From Caulobacter sp. FWC26 (lineage in GTDB: Bacteria; Pseudomonadota; Alphaproteobacteria; Caulobacterales; Caulobacteraceae), in assembly GCF_002742645.2 (NCBI RefSeq), contig NZ_CP033875.1, positions 620,001 to 684,000 on the forward strand: a stretch of DNA of 64,000 nucleotides, read 5' to 3'. The position numbers and the translations under genes are program-made. The notes beneath the pieces were generated by a model. That model searched no databases and was not told the DNA's origin. It saw only the letters and a program-made list of their open reading frames with translations. Below, piece after piece: positions 1 through 10,518 of the stretch (position 1 is the stretch's first letter; each line of letters starts with the position of its first letter).

Positions 1-146
1 CGTTCCCTAAGACAGCGGTTACGTCCGCTTTTCGCATCGCACTATCGCGAATGCAAAGGCATGACGCCAGTGGTCTGATGACTTGGAGCTGTCGCCAAGG
101 CGTGAAAATGTGCTCGTGACGAACGCGGTCATGGCGTGCATGGTGA

Positions 147-1391
<1,245 letters not shown>

Positions 1392-1401
1392 GGCAACTCT
1401 T

Positions 1402-1429
1402 CGGTGACCTGCCCTTCCGTGGGTCACCG
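1402..1429 (+). other. Hairpin between phaA and phaB
   Basis: Perfect 8-bp arms CGGTGACC and GGTCACCG enclose a 12-base loop in the 70-base phaA-phaB gap. There is no T-run after it, so it is not a classical terminator. It could instead affect mRNA processing or the ratio of the two genes. Confidence 0.4.
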
Positions 1430-1461
1430 CCAACCATAAGAAAAGCGATCGGGAGAGATTT

Positions 1462-2184
1462 ATGACGAGAGTTGCGTTCGTGACCGGCGGCACCCGCGGG
1501 ATCGGTCGAGCCATCTGCGAGCGGCTGATCGCCGACGGCCACAAGGTGGCGGCCGGCTACTCCGGCAACGAAGCCGCCGCCGAGGCCTGCGCCAAGGAAT
1601 TGGGCGTGATGGTCGTGAAGGGCAATGTCGGCGTATTCGAGGATTGCCAGGCGGCCGTGAAGAAGGTCGAGGCCGAGCTCGGCCCCATCGACATCCTGGT
1701 CAACAACGCCGGCATCACCCGCGACGGCATGCTGCACAAGATGACCTACGAACAGTGGTCGGAAGTGATCCGGGTCAATATGGACTCGGCCTTCAACATG
1801 ACCCGTCCAGTGATCGAGGGCATGCGTGATCGTAGCTGGGGCCGCATCATCAACATCAGCTCCATCAATGGCCAGAAGGGCCAGATGGGCCAGACCAACT
1901 ACTCGGCGGCCAAGGCCGGTCTGATCGGCTTCACCAAGGCGCTGGCCTTGGAGAACGCCAAGAAGGGCGTGACGGTCAATGTGATCTGTCCCGGCTATAT
2001 CGACACCGACATGGTCGCGGCCGTGCCGGAAAACGTGCTGGCGCAGATCGTCGCCGGGATCCCGGTGGGGCGCCTGGGCCGGGGCGAGGAGATCGCCGAC
2101 ATGGTCTCGTTCCTGGCCGGCGAGCGCGCGGGCTTCGTGACCGGCGCCACGCTCACCCTGAACGGCGGCCAGTACATGGCCTAG
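1462..2184 (+). CDS. phaB: Acetoacetyl-CoA reductase (SDR family)
   Basis: This NADPH-dependent short-chain dehydrogenase reduces acetoacetyl-CoA to (R)-3-hydroxybutyryl-CoA for PHB synthesis. The 240 residues show the Rossmann motif TGGTRGIG near residue 8, NNAG near 81, and the catalytic Ser134, Tyr147 and Lys151 in the stretch NISSINGQKGQMGQTNYSAAK-type region that is typical of PhaB and distinct from most FabG. A GGGAGA ribosome site precedes the ATG. It lies 70 bases after phaA and is probably co-transcribed. A FabG assignment is possible but less likely given the PhaB-like active-site segment and neighbour. Confidence 0.93.
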   Translation: MTRVAFVTGGTRGIGRAICERLIADGHKVAAGYSGNEAAAEACAKELGVMVVKGNVGVFEDCQAAVKKVEAELGPIDILVNNAGITRDGMLHKMTYEQWSEVIRVNMDSAFNMTRPVIEGMRDRSWGRIINISSINGQKGQMGQTNYSAAKAGLIGFTKALALENAKKGVTVNVICPGYIDTDMVAAVPENVLAQIVAGIPVGRLGRGEEIADMVSFLAGERAGFVTGATLTLNGGQYMA

Positions 2185-2194
2185 TGACGCGGCC

Positions 2195-2251
2195 CCGAAG
2201 CTCGGACTTGACGCTGACTGTTGCGGTTTGGCCTCATGTTCCGAGCTTTGG
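2195..2251 (+). terminator. Inverted repeat after phaB, possible terminator
   Basis: Twelve-base arms at 2195-2206 and 2240-2251 pair, with one G-U wobble, around a 33-base loop just after the phaB stop. No clear T-run follows. It occupies the space where a longer form of the next gene would begin, which supports the shorter start chosen for that gene. Confidence 0.35.
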
Positions 2252-2307
2252 GTGATCGGCGTTTACGCGTCCAAGATTCGCCCCACTCCGGGGGCACTAC
2301 GGATCGC

Positions 2308-3090
2308 ATGACATTCTGTAAGGCGGAGTTTGGCGGATGGAGCGCCCGGGCGGCGCTGATGATCGCCGCTCTGGCGTTCATGGGGGCCTCGGCGCACGCT
2401 CAGCAGCTCCCGCATTCGCTGCGTGACGCTCTGCTGGGTCACAAGGGCCCGGCCGAGGCGCGCCGCGTGCCCGCGCCGCCCGTGGCCCGCTACGTGTCCG
2501 AGACCGGCGGCGCCTTTGTCTTCGACCAGGCCGCGTCGCGGCCGCTAATCAAGTTCGACAACAGCGCCGAGATCTGGGTCCTCCAGCCGCAACCGGCTTC
2601 GCGCGGCGACGTCATCTACCGTAACGATCTTGGCGAGCCGGTCCTGCGGGTGACCAAGCTGGGCGGGATTATCCTCTTCACTGACGACGCGCCGATGGGC
2701 GCGGCAGCGGCGCTTTCGGGACGCGCGCCCTCGATCCAGCCGCCGGCGATCCTCTCGTTCAACGTGTTCGTGCAGCGCGTGCGTATCGCCACTGCGCGCG
2801 CCAGTCGTGCGGCGCAGCGCGATATCGAATTCGCCACTGTGCAGGATGTGCGCCCGGAAACGGCGGTGCTGGCCGCCGACTCGGCCACGGTGGTCGCCGA
2901 GGCGTTCGAGCGCATGGCCCGCAAGGGCGACCGCTCGTTGATGTCACAGATCGCTCGGGTGCTGCTGGCCGAGGGGCGCAAGCCTTCGGCGACCTTGAAG
3001 GACGGGGCGCTTACCGTGACCTACTCGCCCGACCAGGGGCTGGCCGGGCGGCCGTCCTCGAAGAAGATTATCAAGGTGATCCACCGCTAG
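2308..3090 (+). CDS. Secreted DUF4908-type protein
   Basis: I recognise this as a Caulobacter-type DUF4908 protein of unknown function, about 260 residues. The chosen ATG gives a signal peptide: a basic start, a hydrophobic stretch near ALMIAALAFMG, and an ASAHAQ cleavage-like site. The mature part begins with LPHSLRDALLGH and includes a beta-rich region about residues 45-120, then a helical part and a basic tail ending KKIIKVIHR. A longer in-frame start at 2221 exists but would overlap the inverted repeat and bury the signal peptide. No catalytic motif is visible. It is likely periplasmic; the role is unknown. Confidence 0.7.
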   Translation: MTFCKAEFGGWSARAALMIAALAFMGASAHAQQLPHSLRDALLGHKGPAEARRVPAPPVARYVSETGGAFVFDQAASRPLIKFDNSAEIWVLQPQPASRGDVIYRNDLGEPVLRVTKLGGIILFTDDAPMGAAAALSGRAPSIQPPAILSFNVFVQRVRIATARASRAAQRDIEFATVQDVRPETAVLAADSATVVAEAFERMARKGDRSLMSQIARVLLAEGRKPSATLKDGALTVTYSPDQGLAGRPSSKKIIKVIHR

Positions 3091-3263
3091 CAGTTCGTCG
3101 AACATCGTTATTTAGATTCGATGTCGCGCCCTCCGCCGCCATTTACGCCGCTGAACGAGGTCGCTATCGATACTGCCGTGAGGTGTTGGCGCGCGAATTC
3201 AACCTTGCATAACGCGACGCCATTGCGTCTTTTCGCGCGTTCGCAGAGTCCTAATATCACCTG

Positions 3264-4301
3264 ATGGTCAGTCCCGATCCCGCCGCAGCGCCTGAACCAA
3301 GGCGTCTGAAGATGGCCGACATCGCCCGGATGGCGGGTGTGTCGATCTCCACGGTCTCGCGGGCCCTGGCCGGCAATCCCCTGATTCCCAAGCCGCTGCG
3401 CGACCAGATCGTCGAGATTGCGCGTACACACGGTTATGTCGTCAATCAGTCGGCCCGATCCCTGCGCCTGCGCAAGACCGATACGATCGGGGTCATCATC
3501 CCGCTGGCGCACGAGACCGGGCAACTGATCTCCGATCCGTTCTTTCTGGAAATGGTGGGCCGGCTCGCCGACGAGATCACGCAGCGTGATTACGCGGTCT
3601 TGCTGCACAAGGTGGTGATCACCCAGACGGGTTGGTTGGAACGGATCATACAATCGCACCGGGCGGACGGGCTTTTGCTGATCGGGCAAAGCAATCAGCA
3701 CGAAACGCTGAACGCCATCGCCGAGACCTACCGGCCGTTGGTCGTTTGGGGCGCGCAGTTACCCGGGCAAAAGTACTGCGCGGTCGGAAGTGACAACGTC
3801 GCGGGCGGCCGACTGGCGGTGGCGCATCTGGCGCAGGCGGGGCGCAAGCGGATTGCGTTTCTCGGGGCGACCGACGCCCCGGAAGCTGCGCAGCGTTTTG
3901 ACGGCTACCGACAGGGTTTGGCGGAAGCCGGCCTGCCATTTGATCCCGCCCTTGTCGTGCCTGCTCACTACACCATGGAAGAGGCGGGCCGGACGGTCGC
4001 CGACTTTCTTGCTGCCGGGATTCCCTTCGACGCCATTTTCGCCTTTTCCGATGTGATCGCCCTGGCGGCGGTATCGGCGCTGAACGAAGCGGGTCGAAGC
4101 GTCCCGGCGGACGTAGCGGTGGTCGGCTTTGACGACATCGTGCTGGCGCGACACAGCGCCCCGCCCCTGACGACCGTGCGCCAGGATCTGGCGATGGGCG
4201 CCCGGACGATGGTGGATCTTCTGTTCGAGCGCATGTCCGGCGGACCGGTGCGTTCAGCCTTGACGCCCGTCGACCTCGTGACGCGTGGGAGCAGCCTCTA
4301 G
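3264..4301 (+). CDS. LacI-family transcriptional regulator
   Basis: A DNA-binding regulator of 345 residues. The N-terminal LacI helix-turn-helix is at about residues 17-45 (MADIARMAGVSISTVSRALAG), followed by the periplasmic-binding-protein-like effector domain (TIGVIIPL near 75, and PADVAVVGFDDI near 285, a hallmark of the family). Such proteins usually sense a sugar or related small molecule. No sugar-catabolic or transporter gene is adjacent on either side, so the target cannot be read from context. It is flanked by a secreted protein gene and a convergent small regulator gene. Confidence 0.88.
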   Translation: MVSPDPAAAPEPRRLKMADIARMAGVSISTVSRALAGNPLIPKPLRDQIVEIARTHGYVVNQSARSLRLRKTDTIGVIIPLAHETGQLISDPFFLEMVGRLADEITQRDYAVLLHKVVITQTGWLERIIQSHRADGLLLIGQSNQHETLNAIAETYRPLVVWGAQLPGQKYCAVGSDNVAGGRLAVAHLAQAGRKRIAFLGATDAPEAAQRFDGYRQGLAEAGLPFDPALVVPAHYTMEEAGRTVADFLAAGIPFDAIFAFSDVIALAAVSALNEAGRSVPADVAVVGFDDIVLARHSAPPLTTVRQDLAMGARTMVDLLFERMSGGPVRSALTPVDLVTRGSSL

Positions 4302-4317
4302 CTAGAAGCGTGGGGCG

Positions 4318-4758
4318 TCAGGCCGCTTCGATGCCGATCGCCTTCAAGTCCTTCAGGAAGCGGGTCAGGCTCTGGTGCGAACGGCGCAGGCCTTGAAGCA
4401 CTTCCGGTTTGGCCAAGGCCGAGTGAGGCACGATGAAGCCCTCGCGTCCGACGCGCTGGGCCATGCCCTTCTCCAGCATCTCCACAAAGCGACGGCGAAC
4501 CGTCTCGTAGGGAAGGCCCAGGGAATCGGCAACCTGCCGCACTGTGAGCGGGCGTCGCTCATGGTCTGGCGGAACGTCATCTACGTCGGCGTAGTGCCCG
4601 CCCCGGATATGCGAACAGTTCCCGGCCCACAAGGTGGTGAAGACCAGCGCGTAAAGCAGGTCGGAGCCATGGACCTCGTTGGCGATCTCAACCCAGCGCA
4701 GAATATAATCGGTCGCGTACCGCGATGCGGCCCGCGCGTTGGCGTAGTCTTCGGACAT
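4318..4758 (-). CDS. Small winged-helix/HTH regulator-like protein
   Basis: A protein of about 146 residues starting at the ATG for MSEDYANARAAS. The middle contains a convincing helix-turn-helix, PLTVRQVADSLGLPYETVRRRF, followed by a wing-like segment (GMAQRVGREGFIVP), as in MarR/Crp-like winged helices. The N-terminal third may be a dimerisation or sensing part. A longer start 57 bases upstream is possible. It converges with the LacI gene. The regulated genes are unknown. Confidence 0.65.
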   Translation of the reverse strand: MSEDYANARAASRYATDYILRWVEIANEVHGSDLLYALVFTTLWAGNCSHIRGGHYADVDDVPPDHERRPLTVRQVADSLGLPYETVRRRFVEMLEKGMAQRVGREGFIVPHSALAKPEVLQGLRRSHQSLTRFLKDLKAIGIEAA

Positions 4759-5009
4759 AGACGACTTCTTCCCCCCGGAATCAGCACTTGTAATGTGACT
4801 TGAAAAGGATTGCATGGCTCACCGAACGACGCCATGCGACCAAGTTGCCCACAATGGGTACCCGCCTTGGGCGCCTGCGACATCCTGTCGCAGGGCCTCG
4901 CGGCGTGCGGCTAAAGAAGCTGGCCGAAGGCGAAAACACGCCCCGCATCTCGCGCGCGAAAGGCAGGCGCGCCCTGATCCAGGGCAAACCGCCGGCAAAA
5001 TCTGGTGAG

Positions 5010-5480
5010 CTAGCCCTGGGTGGGCGTCCAGTCGGGCGGGGCCATCTCGAACCCTTCGAATTGAAAGCCGGGCGCCACGGTGCAGCCAACCAGCGTCCAG
5101 GCTCCAAGGCTGACGGCGGTCTGCCACCAGAGGGTCGGGACGATCACCTGGGGGCGGCATCCGGCGCGTAGATCTGGGCCAAGCACATGGGCCGTAGCGC
5201 CCTTGCCATCGGGCGGAGACAGGGTCAGCGAGATCGGCGCGCCAGCGTAGTAGTGCCAGGTCTCGACCGCATCGACGCGGTGCCAGGCCGACATCTGCTC
5301 GGCTTCCAACAGATAGTAGATGCAAGTCGAGGCGGCGCGGCCGTCAGGGCCCGGCGCATCCTCAAACGTCTGCCGATACCAGCCGCCTTCGGGATGCGGC
5401 TGAAGGTCCAGCATCCGCACGATCTCCCGCGCGCCCAGATCGCCTGAGAGGCCAAGCCCCGCTCTGGTCATGTCGCTCAT
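5010..5480 (-). CDS. DUF985-type cupin protein
   Basis: A 156-residue small beta-barrel (RmlC-like cupin). Recognisable family features are LDLQPHPEGGWYRQTF near residue 24, the AWHRVDAVETWHYYAG metal-site-like stretch near 80, and the C-terminal TLVGCTVAPGFQFEGFEMA. The enzymatic activity of DUF985 proteins is not established. Its start overlaps the stop of the upstream glyoxalase II gene by 4 bases, so the two are translationally coupled. Confidence 0.8.
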   Translation of the reverse strand: MSDMTRAGLGLSGDLGAREIVRMLDLQPHPEGGWYRQTFEDAPGPDGRAASTCIYYLLEAEQMSAWHRVDAVETWHYYAGAPISLTLSPPDGKGATAHVLGPDLRAGCRPQVIVPTLWWQTAVSLGAWTLVGCTVAPGFQFEGFEMAPPDWTPTQG

Positions 5481-6226
5481 CCCTTGAAGCCGTCCTTGGC
5501 CGCGCGGATGTCGCCGAAGGCTTGCGCCGGCGAGGCTGCGCCGGGCCGCAGCAAAGGCGCGCGGAGAAAGGGGTTGGTGGCCTTCTCGACCCCGATTGTG
5601 GTGGGCACGGTCGGCTCGCTACGATCGCGGGCGGCGAAGACACTTTCGGCCCGCGCTTTTGTTTCTGGCGCATTGTCCACCGCGAGGGCGAAGCGCGCGT
5701 TCGACGCTGTGTACTCATGGGCGCAGTAGACGGCCGTTTCGTCCGGCAGGGCGGCCAATCTCTGAAGCGACGCCCACATCTGTTCAGCCGTGCCCTCAAA
5801 CAGTCGTCCGCAGCCGAGCGCGAACAGGGTGTCACCGACAAAGGCGATCGCATTCTCGGCGTCATGATAGCTGATATGGCCAAGCGTATGGCCGCCGGTG
5901 TCGATGACCTGCAGACGGGTCTCGCCCAGCATCACGACATCGCCGTCGCGAAGCGCGCGGTCCAGGGGCGCGATGCGGGTGACCTCGGCGGGGCCTGCGA
6001 TCGTCGCGCCGGTGGCCGTCTTTAGGGCCTCGTTGCCACCGGCGTGGTCCGGATGCCAGTGCGTGTTGAGGATCATGTCCAGGGGCCAACCCAGCCTGCC
6101 CAGTTCGGCCAGGATGGCCCCGGCGTCGGGCGTGTCGATGGCGGCGACCTTGCCGGTGGCCTCGTCGCGCACGAGAAAGCCGTAGTTGTCGGACAGGCAA
6201 GGGAACTGGTGAACGATCAAGGCCAT
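5477..6226 (-). CDS. gloB: Hydroxyacylglutathione hydrolase (glyoxalase II)
   Basis: This metallo-beta-lactamase-fold enzyme hydrolyses S-D-lactoylglutathione to D-lactate and glutathione, detoxifying methylglyoxal. The 249 residues carry the dinuclear metal motif THWHPDHAGG near residue 55, GHTLGHISYH near 113, GDTLFALGCGRLFEGT near 133 and CAHEYT near 170, all diagnostic of GloB. I chose the ATG for MALIVHQFPCLSDNYGF, the normal family N-terminus. It is the first gene of a two-gene operon with the DUF985 cupin and is divergent from the methyltransferase gene 66 bases away. Confidence 0.93.
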   Translation of the reverse strand: MALIVHQFPCLSDNYGFLVRDEATGKVAAIDTPDAGAILAELGRLGWPLDMILNTHWHPDHAGGNEALKTATGATIAGPAEVTRIAPLDRALRDGDVVMLGETRLQVIDTGGHTLGHISYHDAENAIAFVGDTLFALGCGRLFEGTAEQMWASLQRLAALPDETAVYCAHEYTASNARFALAVDNAPETKARAESVFAARDRSEPTVPTTIGVEKATNPFLRAPLLRPGAASPAQAFGDIRAAKDGFKG

Positions 6227-6291
6227 GAGGGTGCTCTGGTGCGGTGACGCCGGGGAGCCTACAACGAAGGTCTCGTGGTTCGGGAGACTCA

Positions 6292-7098
6292 ATGCGTCGC
6301 GACGTGCTCGATCTCAGGGCCTTCTACGCTTCGCCGCTGGGGCGCGCGGCGCGGACGATGCTGACCCGAAAGGTCGAAGAGGCCTGGGGCGACACCCGCG
6401 ATCTCGATGTCTTGGGCGTGGGTTACGCGACGCCGTTCCTGGACGCGCCTCGCGCCAAGGCCCGCCGCGTGGTGGCCGCGATGCCCGCCCAACAGGGGGT
6501 CGAGGTCTGGCCCCACGGCGGGCGTAACCTGGCCTGCCTGGTTGAGGACGCCGCTCTGCCTCTGCCCAACGCCATGTTCGACCGCGTCCTGGCGGTTCAC
6601 GCGCTCGAGGAGGCGGATGACCCGAGCGCTCTGCTGGGGGAGATTGGCCGGGTGATGGCGCCGACCGGTCGGCTGATCGTCGCCGTCTCTTCCCGCGACG
6701 GCGCTTGGGCGGGCGCGGAGGGCACGCCGTTCGGGCACGGCCGCCCTTATAGCCGCAGTCAGTTGGAGAGCCTGATTCGCGAGGCTGAACTTGAGCCCGC
6801 GGGCTGGACGCGCGCGCTCTATGTTCCGCCCATCGCCGCTATGTCGAACTGGGCCGAGGGCTTCGAGCAGGTCGGCGCGACCCTCTGGCCGCGTTTCGCC
6901 GGCGTGATCCTGATGGAGGCGATCAAGCAGACCTTCGCGGTCAAGCCGCGCGGTCATCGCGCCCGGGCGAGAGTTTTCGCGCCCGGCGTGTTGTTACCCA
7001 GTCCGGCAGGGCCGACTCCCGCGCGCCACACCGGTGATCGCCCCGTTTCGGTCCATAAGGCGCCCGTTCCTCAGGCGCCGAGTGGCCTTGATCTCTGA
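6292..7098 (+). CDS. SAM-dependent methyltransferase (class I, Methyltransf_11-like)
   Basis: A 268-residue protein starting MRRDVLDLRAFY. The N-terminal SAM site is degenerate (VLGVGYATPFLDA near 40), and the region with PNAMFDRVLAVHALEEADDP near 100 matches the acidic loop and motif II of class I methyltransferases. In Caulobacteraceae such a gene is often next to gloB. The low conservation of the first glycine motif means activity is uncertain. The tail beyond residue 235 is proline- and arginine-rich and looks disordered. Confidence 0.75.
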   Translation: MRRDVLDLRAFYASPLGRAARTMLTRKVEEAWGDTRDLDVLGVGYATPFLDAPRAKARRVVAAMPAQQGVEVWPHGGRNLACLVEDAALPLPNAMFDRVLAVHALEEADDPSALLGEIGRVMAPTGRLIVAVSSRDGAWAGAEGTPFGHGRPYSRSQLESLIREAELEPAGWTRALYVPPIAAMSNWAEGFEQVGATLWPRFAGVILMEAIKQTFAVKPRGHRARARVFAPGVLLPSPAGPTPARHTGDRPVSVHKAPVPQAPSGLDL

Positions 7099-7170
7099 AC
7101 GCACTTGGAGCGAAGCGTCTCGACGCCTAGCTTGGAGTCGTAGAAACCGTTCGCTGGCTGGAGCCGCGCC

Positions 7171-7515
7171 ATGAAGATGATCGTCGCCGTGATTAAGCCG
7201 AGCCGCCTCGACGCGGTGCTCGAAGCGGTCACCGAGGCGGGAGCGTCCGGTCTGACCGTGACCGAGGTCCGCGGCTATGGCCGCCAGAAGGGCAAGACCG
7301 AGGTCTACCGCGGCGCCGAGTACGAGGTGAAGCTGCTTCCCAAGGTGAAGCTGGAGATCGCCGTGCCCACCGATGTGCTGGAACCGGTGATCGAGGCGCT
7401 CCAGCGCACCGCCAACACCGGCAAGATCGGCGACGGCAAGGTCTTCGTCCTGGACTTGGAACAGGCCCTGCGGATTCGCACCGGCGAGCGTGACGCCGCC
7501 GCCATCGCCGGCTGA
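7171..7515 (+). CDS. P-II family nitrogen regulatory protein
   Basis: A 114-residue trimeric signal protein of the GlnB/GlnK family, which senses 2-oxoglutarate and ATP/ADP and is usually uridylylated at a T-loop tyrosine. The start MKMIVAVIKPSRLDAV, the T-loop region GRQKGKTEVYRGAEYEVKLLPK with Tyr at the canonical place, and the C-terminal GKIGDGKVFV are all present. The usual partners amtB or glnA are not adjacent, so glnB versus glnK cannot be decided and the gene may be a third P-II paralogue. Confidence 0.9.
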   Translation: MKMIVAVIKPSRLDAVLEAVTEAGASGLTVTEVRGYGRQKGKTEVYRGAEYEVKLLPKVKLEIAVPTDVLEPVIEALQRTANTGKIGDGKVFVLDLEQALRIRTGERDAAAIAG

Positions 7516-7599
7516 CCCGAACAAGAGTTCACGAGACCGCGCGCTCAAGCGGAGCCATAACGCCTTCACGCGCGTTTCACAGCGAGTCGCGGCGTTAGG

Positions 7600-9117
7600 G
7601 TGGACATGGTCGAGCGCGCTTCAGTCTTCCAACCAGGCTACAACTGCTGGCGGGTCGAGCCCGCCGACCGCGTAGCCCTGTTCATCGACAACGATGAAAC
7701 CTTCGACGCGCTGAAGCCCCTGCTTCTGGCGGCGCGGAAGTCGATCTGGATTCTGGCCTGGGTGTTCGATCCGTTGACCCGTCTCGATCCGGACCGGGTG
7801 CGAAAGAGCCGTGACCCCACCTCGGCGGATCGGATTGGCCTGATCCTGCGCCGTCAGGCCGCGCTTAACCCGGGGCTCGACGTAAGGGTGCTCACCTGGG
7901 ACATGCCGTTCCCTATCGCCGCATCGCAGCTGTTCGGTCCCCACCGCGGCGCGGCGTTCTTCGCCGGTTCGCAGGTCAAGTACCGGCTGGACGCCACCTT
8001 GCCGGCAAGCGCCTGCCATCACCAGAAGGCGGTCATCATCGACGGGGTGACCGCGCTGGTCAGCGGCGGCGATATCAGCGTCGACCGCTGGGACGACACC
8101 CGACATCTCGACGACAATCCGCTACGTCGCCTGCCGACGGGCCGGCGCTATCCCGCCCGCCACGAGGTCTCGATGCTGGTTGATGGCCGCGCGGGCGAGG
8201 CGATGGCGGACCTGTTTGTCGATCGCTGGCGGGCATCGGGCGGCGACGCCATCGAGCGTCCCACGCGGCCAGAGGAAACGCCTTGGCCAGAAGGGCTGGT
8301 CCCCGATCTGCGCCGCACGCCAGTGGCCGTCGCCCGTACCTCGGCCGCGTGGCAAGGACGTCCGGAGGTCACCGAGTGCATGCTGCTGCACCTCTCCGCC
8401 ATCCGGCGGGCCAAGCGGCTCATTTATCTTGAGAACCAGTACGTCACCTCACCGGTGCTCGTTGAAGCCCTGGCCGAGCGGCTGGCCGAGCCTGATGGGC
8501 CCGAGGTCGTCACCATCGGGCCGGCCCGCAGCCCCAGCTACTTCGACCAGATGACCATGGACAGCGCCCGGACGGCGGCGATCAACCGTCTGCGCGAGGT
8601 CGACATCCATCGCCGATTTTCAGCCTTCTCCGCCCATACGCCAAAGGGCGGACCCATCATCGTTCACTCCAAGGTCTCGATCATCGACGACGAAGTGCTG
8701 CGGATCGGGTCGGCCAACCTGAATAACCGCTCCATCGGCCTCGACAGTGAGTGCGATCTGGCGTTCGAGGCGCGCGACGATCGCGAGCGCGAGACGATCC
8801 GAGGCTTCCTCGGACGGCTAGTCGGTCACTTCATCGATCGCTCGACGCTGGATGTGCTGGAGGCGATGGCGCGAGAGGGCGGACTGGCGGCGGCGATCAA
8901 CGCGCTCGACGTGCGTGGCGGGCCGCCGAGACGGCTTCAACCGGTGCCGGTGCGCAAGCTGAGCGCGGTCGAGCAGTTCATCGCGGACTGGAGTCTGGGC
9001 GACGCCATCGCGCCGGACGACGCCTGGCGGCCCTGGGGTCGTCGCAAGCGCCTGCGGCGTGACATCGCCCGGCTCACCGCGCCGCCGCCGCTGCCTCCGG
9101 ACCACCTTCGTCCGTAA
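7600..9117 (+). CDS. Phospholipase D-like protein
   Basis: A 505-residue protein with two HKD motifs: CHHQKAVIIDG at about residue 144 and VHSKVSIIDDEVLRIGSANLNNRS at about 350. This is the double-HKD arrangement of phospholipase D, cardiolipin synthase or phosphatidyltransferase enzymes. The lack of N-terminal membrane helices argues for a PLD rather than a bacterial ClsA. The start is GTG; an ATG lies two codons later. Its last 44 bases overlap the end of the convergent endonuclease/phosphatase gene. Confidence 0.85.
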   Translation: MDMVERASVFQPGYNCWRVEPADRVALFIDNDETFDALKPLLLAARKSIWILAWVFDPLTRLDPDRVRKSRDPTSADRIGLILRRQAALNPGLDVRVLTWDMPFPIAASQLFGPHRGAAFFAGSQVKYRLDATLPASACHHQKAVIIDGVTALVSGGDISVDRWDDTRHLDDNPLRRLPTGRRYPARHEVSMLVDGRAGEAMADLFVDRWRASGGDAIERPTRPEETPWPEGLVPDLRRTPVAVARTSAAWQGRPEVTECMLLHLSAIRRAKRLIYLENQYVTSPVLVEALAERLAEPDGPEVVTIGPARSPSYFDQMTMDSARTAAINRLREVDIHRRFSAFSAHTPKGGPIIVHSKVSIIDDEVLRIGSANLNNRSIGLDSECDLAFEARDDRERETIRGFLGRLVGHFIDRSTLDVLEAMAREGGLAAAINALDVRGGPPRRLQPVPVRKLSAVEQFIADWSLGDAIAPDDAWRPWGRRKRLRRDIARLTAPPPLPPDHLRP

Positions 9118-9853
9118 TTTCAAGCTCGATCACCAGCGGCAGGTGATCTGAGGCCAGTCGCGCGCGGGCGTCGTAGGGGGAGCTGATCGCGCGGGTCTCC
9201 AAGCCCTTCGTAAGGAATACGTGGTCGATCCGCATGAACGGGAAGCTCGACGGGAACGTCGCGGTCGCAGGGCGCAACCAGGCGGGCCCCGGCGCCTGAG
9301 CGTCGCGCAGCGCCGTCCGCAGCATGCGGTAGGTGGCCGAGTAGGGCGTGGCGTTGAAGTCGCCGAGCACTACGCCAGGGGCGACCCAGGCGTCATCGCC
9401 CATCCATTCGGGACCGAGCAGGGCGGCCGCCTGGCGCTTCTGCTCTTGGGGGACGAGGCCAAGGTGCGTGTTGATGATCTGAACCTTGGCGTCGCCGACC
9501 TCGACCTCGATCCACAGTGCGCCGCGCGGCTCCAGGCCGGGCACCCGGCGATATACTGGCAAGCCCTGGGCCTTGATCCGGCGCTCCGGCAGGGCGGTCA
9601 GGATCGCGTCGCCATAGAGCTCTTCCTCTACGGCCATGGCCGGGTGGAAGTGGAAGCTCATTTTCAGCAGTTCGGCCAGGCGATGGGCCTGATCGACTCC
9701 ATTCGTCCTGGCGCGCCCCACGTCCAGTTCCTGCAAGGCCACCACGTCCGGCCGTTCAGCCGCGATGACCTCGGCCACACGCTCGATGTCGAGCCTGCGG
9801 TCCGTGCCCACACATCGGTGGACGTTGTAGGTCATCAGACGAAGCGTCTTCAT
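9074..9853 (-). CDS. Endonuclease/exonuclease/phosphatase family protein
   Basis: A 259-residue protein of the Mg-dependent EEP fold. Seen are LRLMTYNVHRCVG at the start, VALQELDVGR (catalytic Glu) near 41, NTHLGL near 130, LGDFNATP near 165 and the final SDHLPLVIELE near 237. The substrate cannot be told; relatives include phospholipid-head-group phosphatases and nucleases. A convergent PLD gene tail overlaps it, and it overlaps metW by 4 bases, making it the last gene of a metX-metW operon. Confidence 0.85.
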   Translation of the reverse strand: MKTLRLMTYNVHRCVGTDRRLDIERVAEVIAAERPDVVALQELDVGRARTNGVDQAHRLAELLKMSFHFHPAMAVEEELYGDAILTALPERRIKAQGLPVYRRVPGLEPRGALWIEVEVGDAKVQIINTHLGLVPQEQKRQAAALLGPEWMGDDAWVAPGVVLGDFNATPYSATYRMLRTALRDAQAPGPAWLRPATATFPSSFPFMRIDHVFLTKGLETRAISSPYDARARLASDHLPLVIELEITDEGGPEAAAAAR

Positions 9854-10518
9854 CCGTCGAAGAGATCGCCCGAGTTCGACGGAAGTTCCCGAGTCGGCGG
9901 CGCGCCGTTGCGGCTGAGCATGAACAGGCAGGTTTCGGTTCGCCAGTTCTCAAGTGCGCTGGAAGGGTTCATCGGCCGCGCCGCGCCCTTGCCGGCGAAG
10001 GCGGCGCTGGCGTCGACCCGCAAGTTCAGGTCCTCCGTCAGAGCCATGAAGTCGGCCAGGGTGCAGAGGTGGATGTTCGGCGTCGACCACCAGGGCAGGG
10101 GCAGGGCCTTGGTCTCAGGCATCCGGCCGCGGCTTAGCAGCGACCAGCGCACGCGCCAGTGGCCGAAGTTCGGGAACGAGACGATGGCGCGGTCGGCGAT
10201 GCGCAGCAGCTCGTCCAGCACGTGACGCGGATTGCGCGTCGCCTGCAGGGTTTGCGACAGCACTGCGTAGTCAAACGAGCGGTCCGGGAAGTGGTCGAGG
10301 TCCAGGTCGGCGTCGCCCTGAACGACCGACAATCCGCGCGCCATGCAGGCCGCCACGCCGGAGGCGCTGAGCTCCAGGCCTCGGGCGTCCACCTGCTTCT
10401 CATGAGCCAGGAGGTCCAGCAGCGCGCCTTCGCCGCAGCCGACGTCCAGCACGCGCGAGCCTGGGCGCACCAGGCGCAGGATCTCGCGGAAGTCTTCACG
10501 GATCACGGTGTTGCTCAA
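9850..10518 (-). CDS. metW: Methionine biosynthesis protein MetW
   Basis: A 222-residue SAM-methyltransferase-like protein with [16 protein letters not shown] near residue 24. In proteobacteria MetW works with MetX and is required for efficient homoserine acetylation. The internal stretch [16 protein letters not shown] near 118 is typical of MetW. It overlaps metX by 4 bases upstream and the EEP gene by 4 bases downstream, so the three genes are one transcription unit. Confidence 0.92.
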   Translation of the reverse strand: MSNTVIREDFREILRLVRPGSRVLDVGCGEGALLDLLAHEKQVDARGLELSASGVAACMARGLSVVQGDADLDLDHFPDRSFDYAVLSQTLQATRNPRHVLDELLRIADRAIVSFPNFGHWRVRWSLLSRGRMPETKALPLPWWSTPNIHLCTLADFMALTEDLNLRVDASAAFAGKGAARPMNPSSALENWRTETCLFMLSRNGAPPTRELPSNSGDLFDG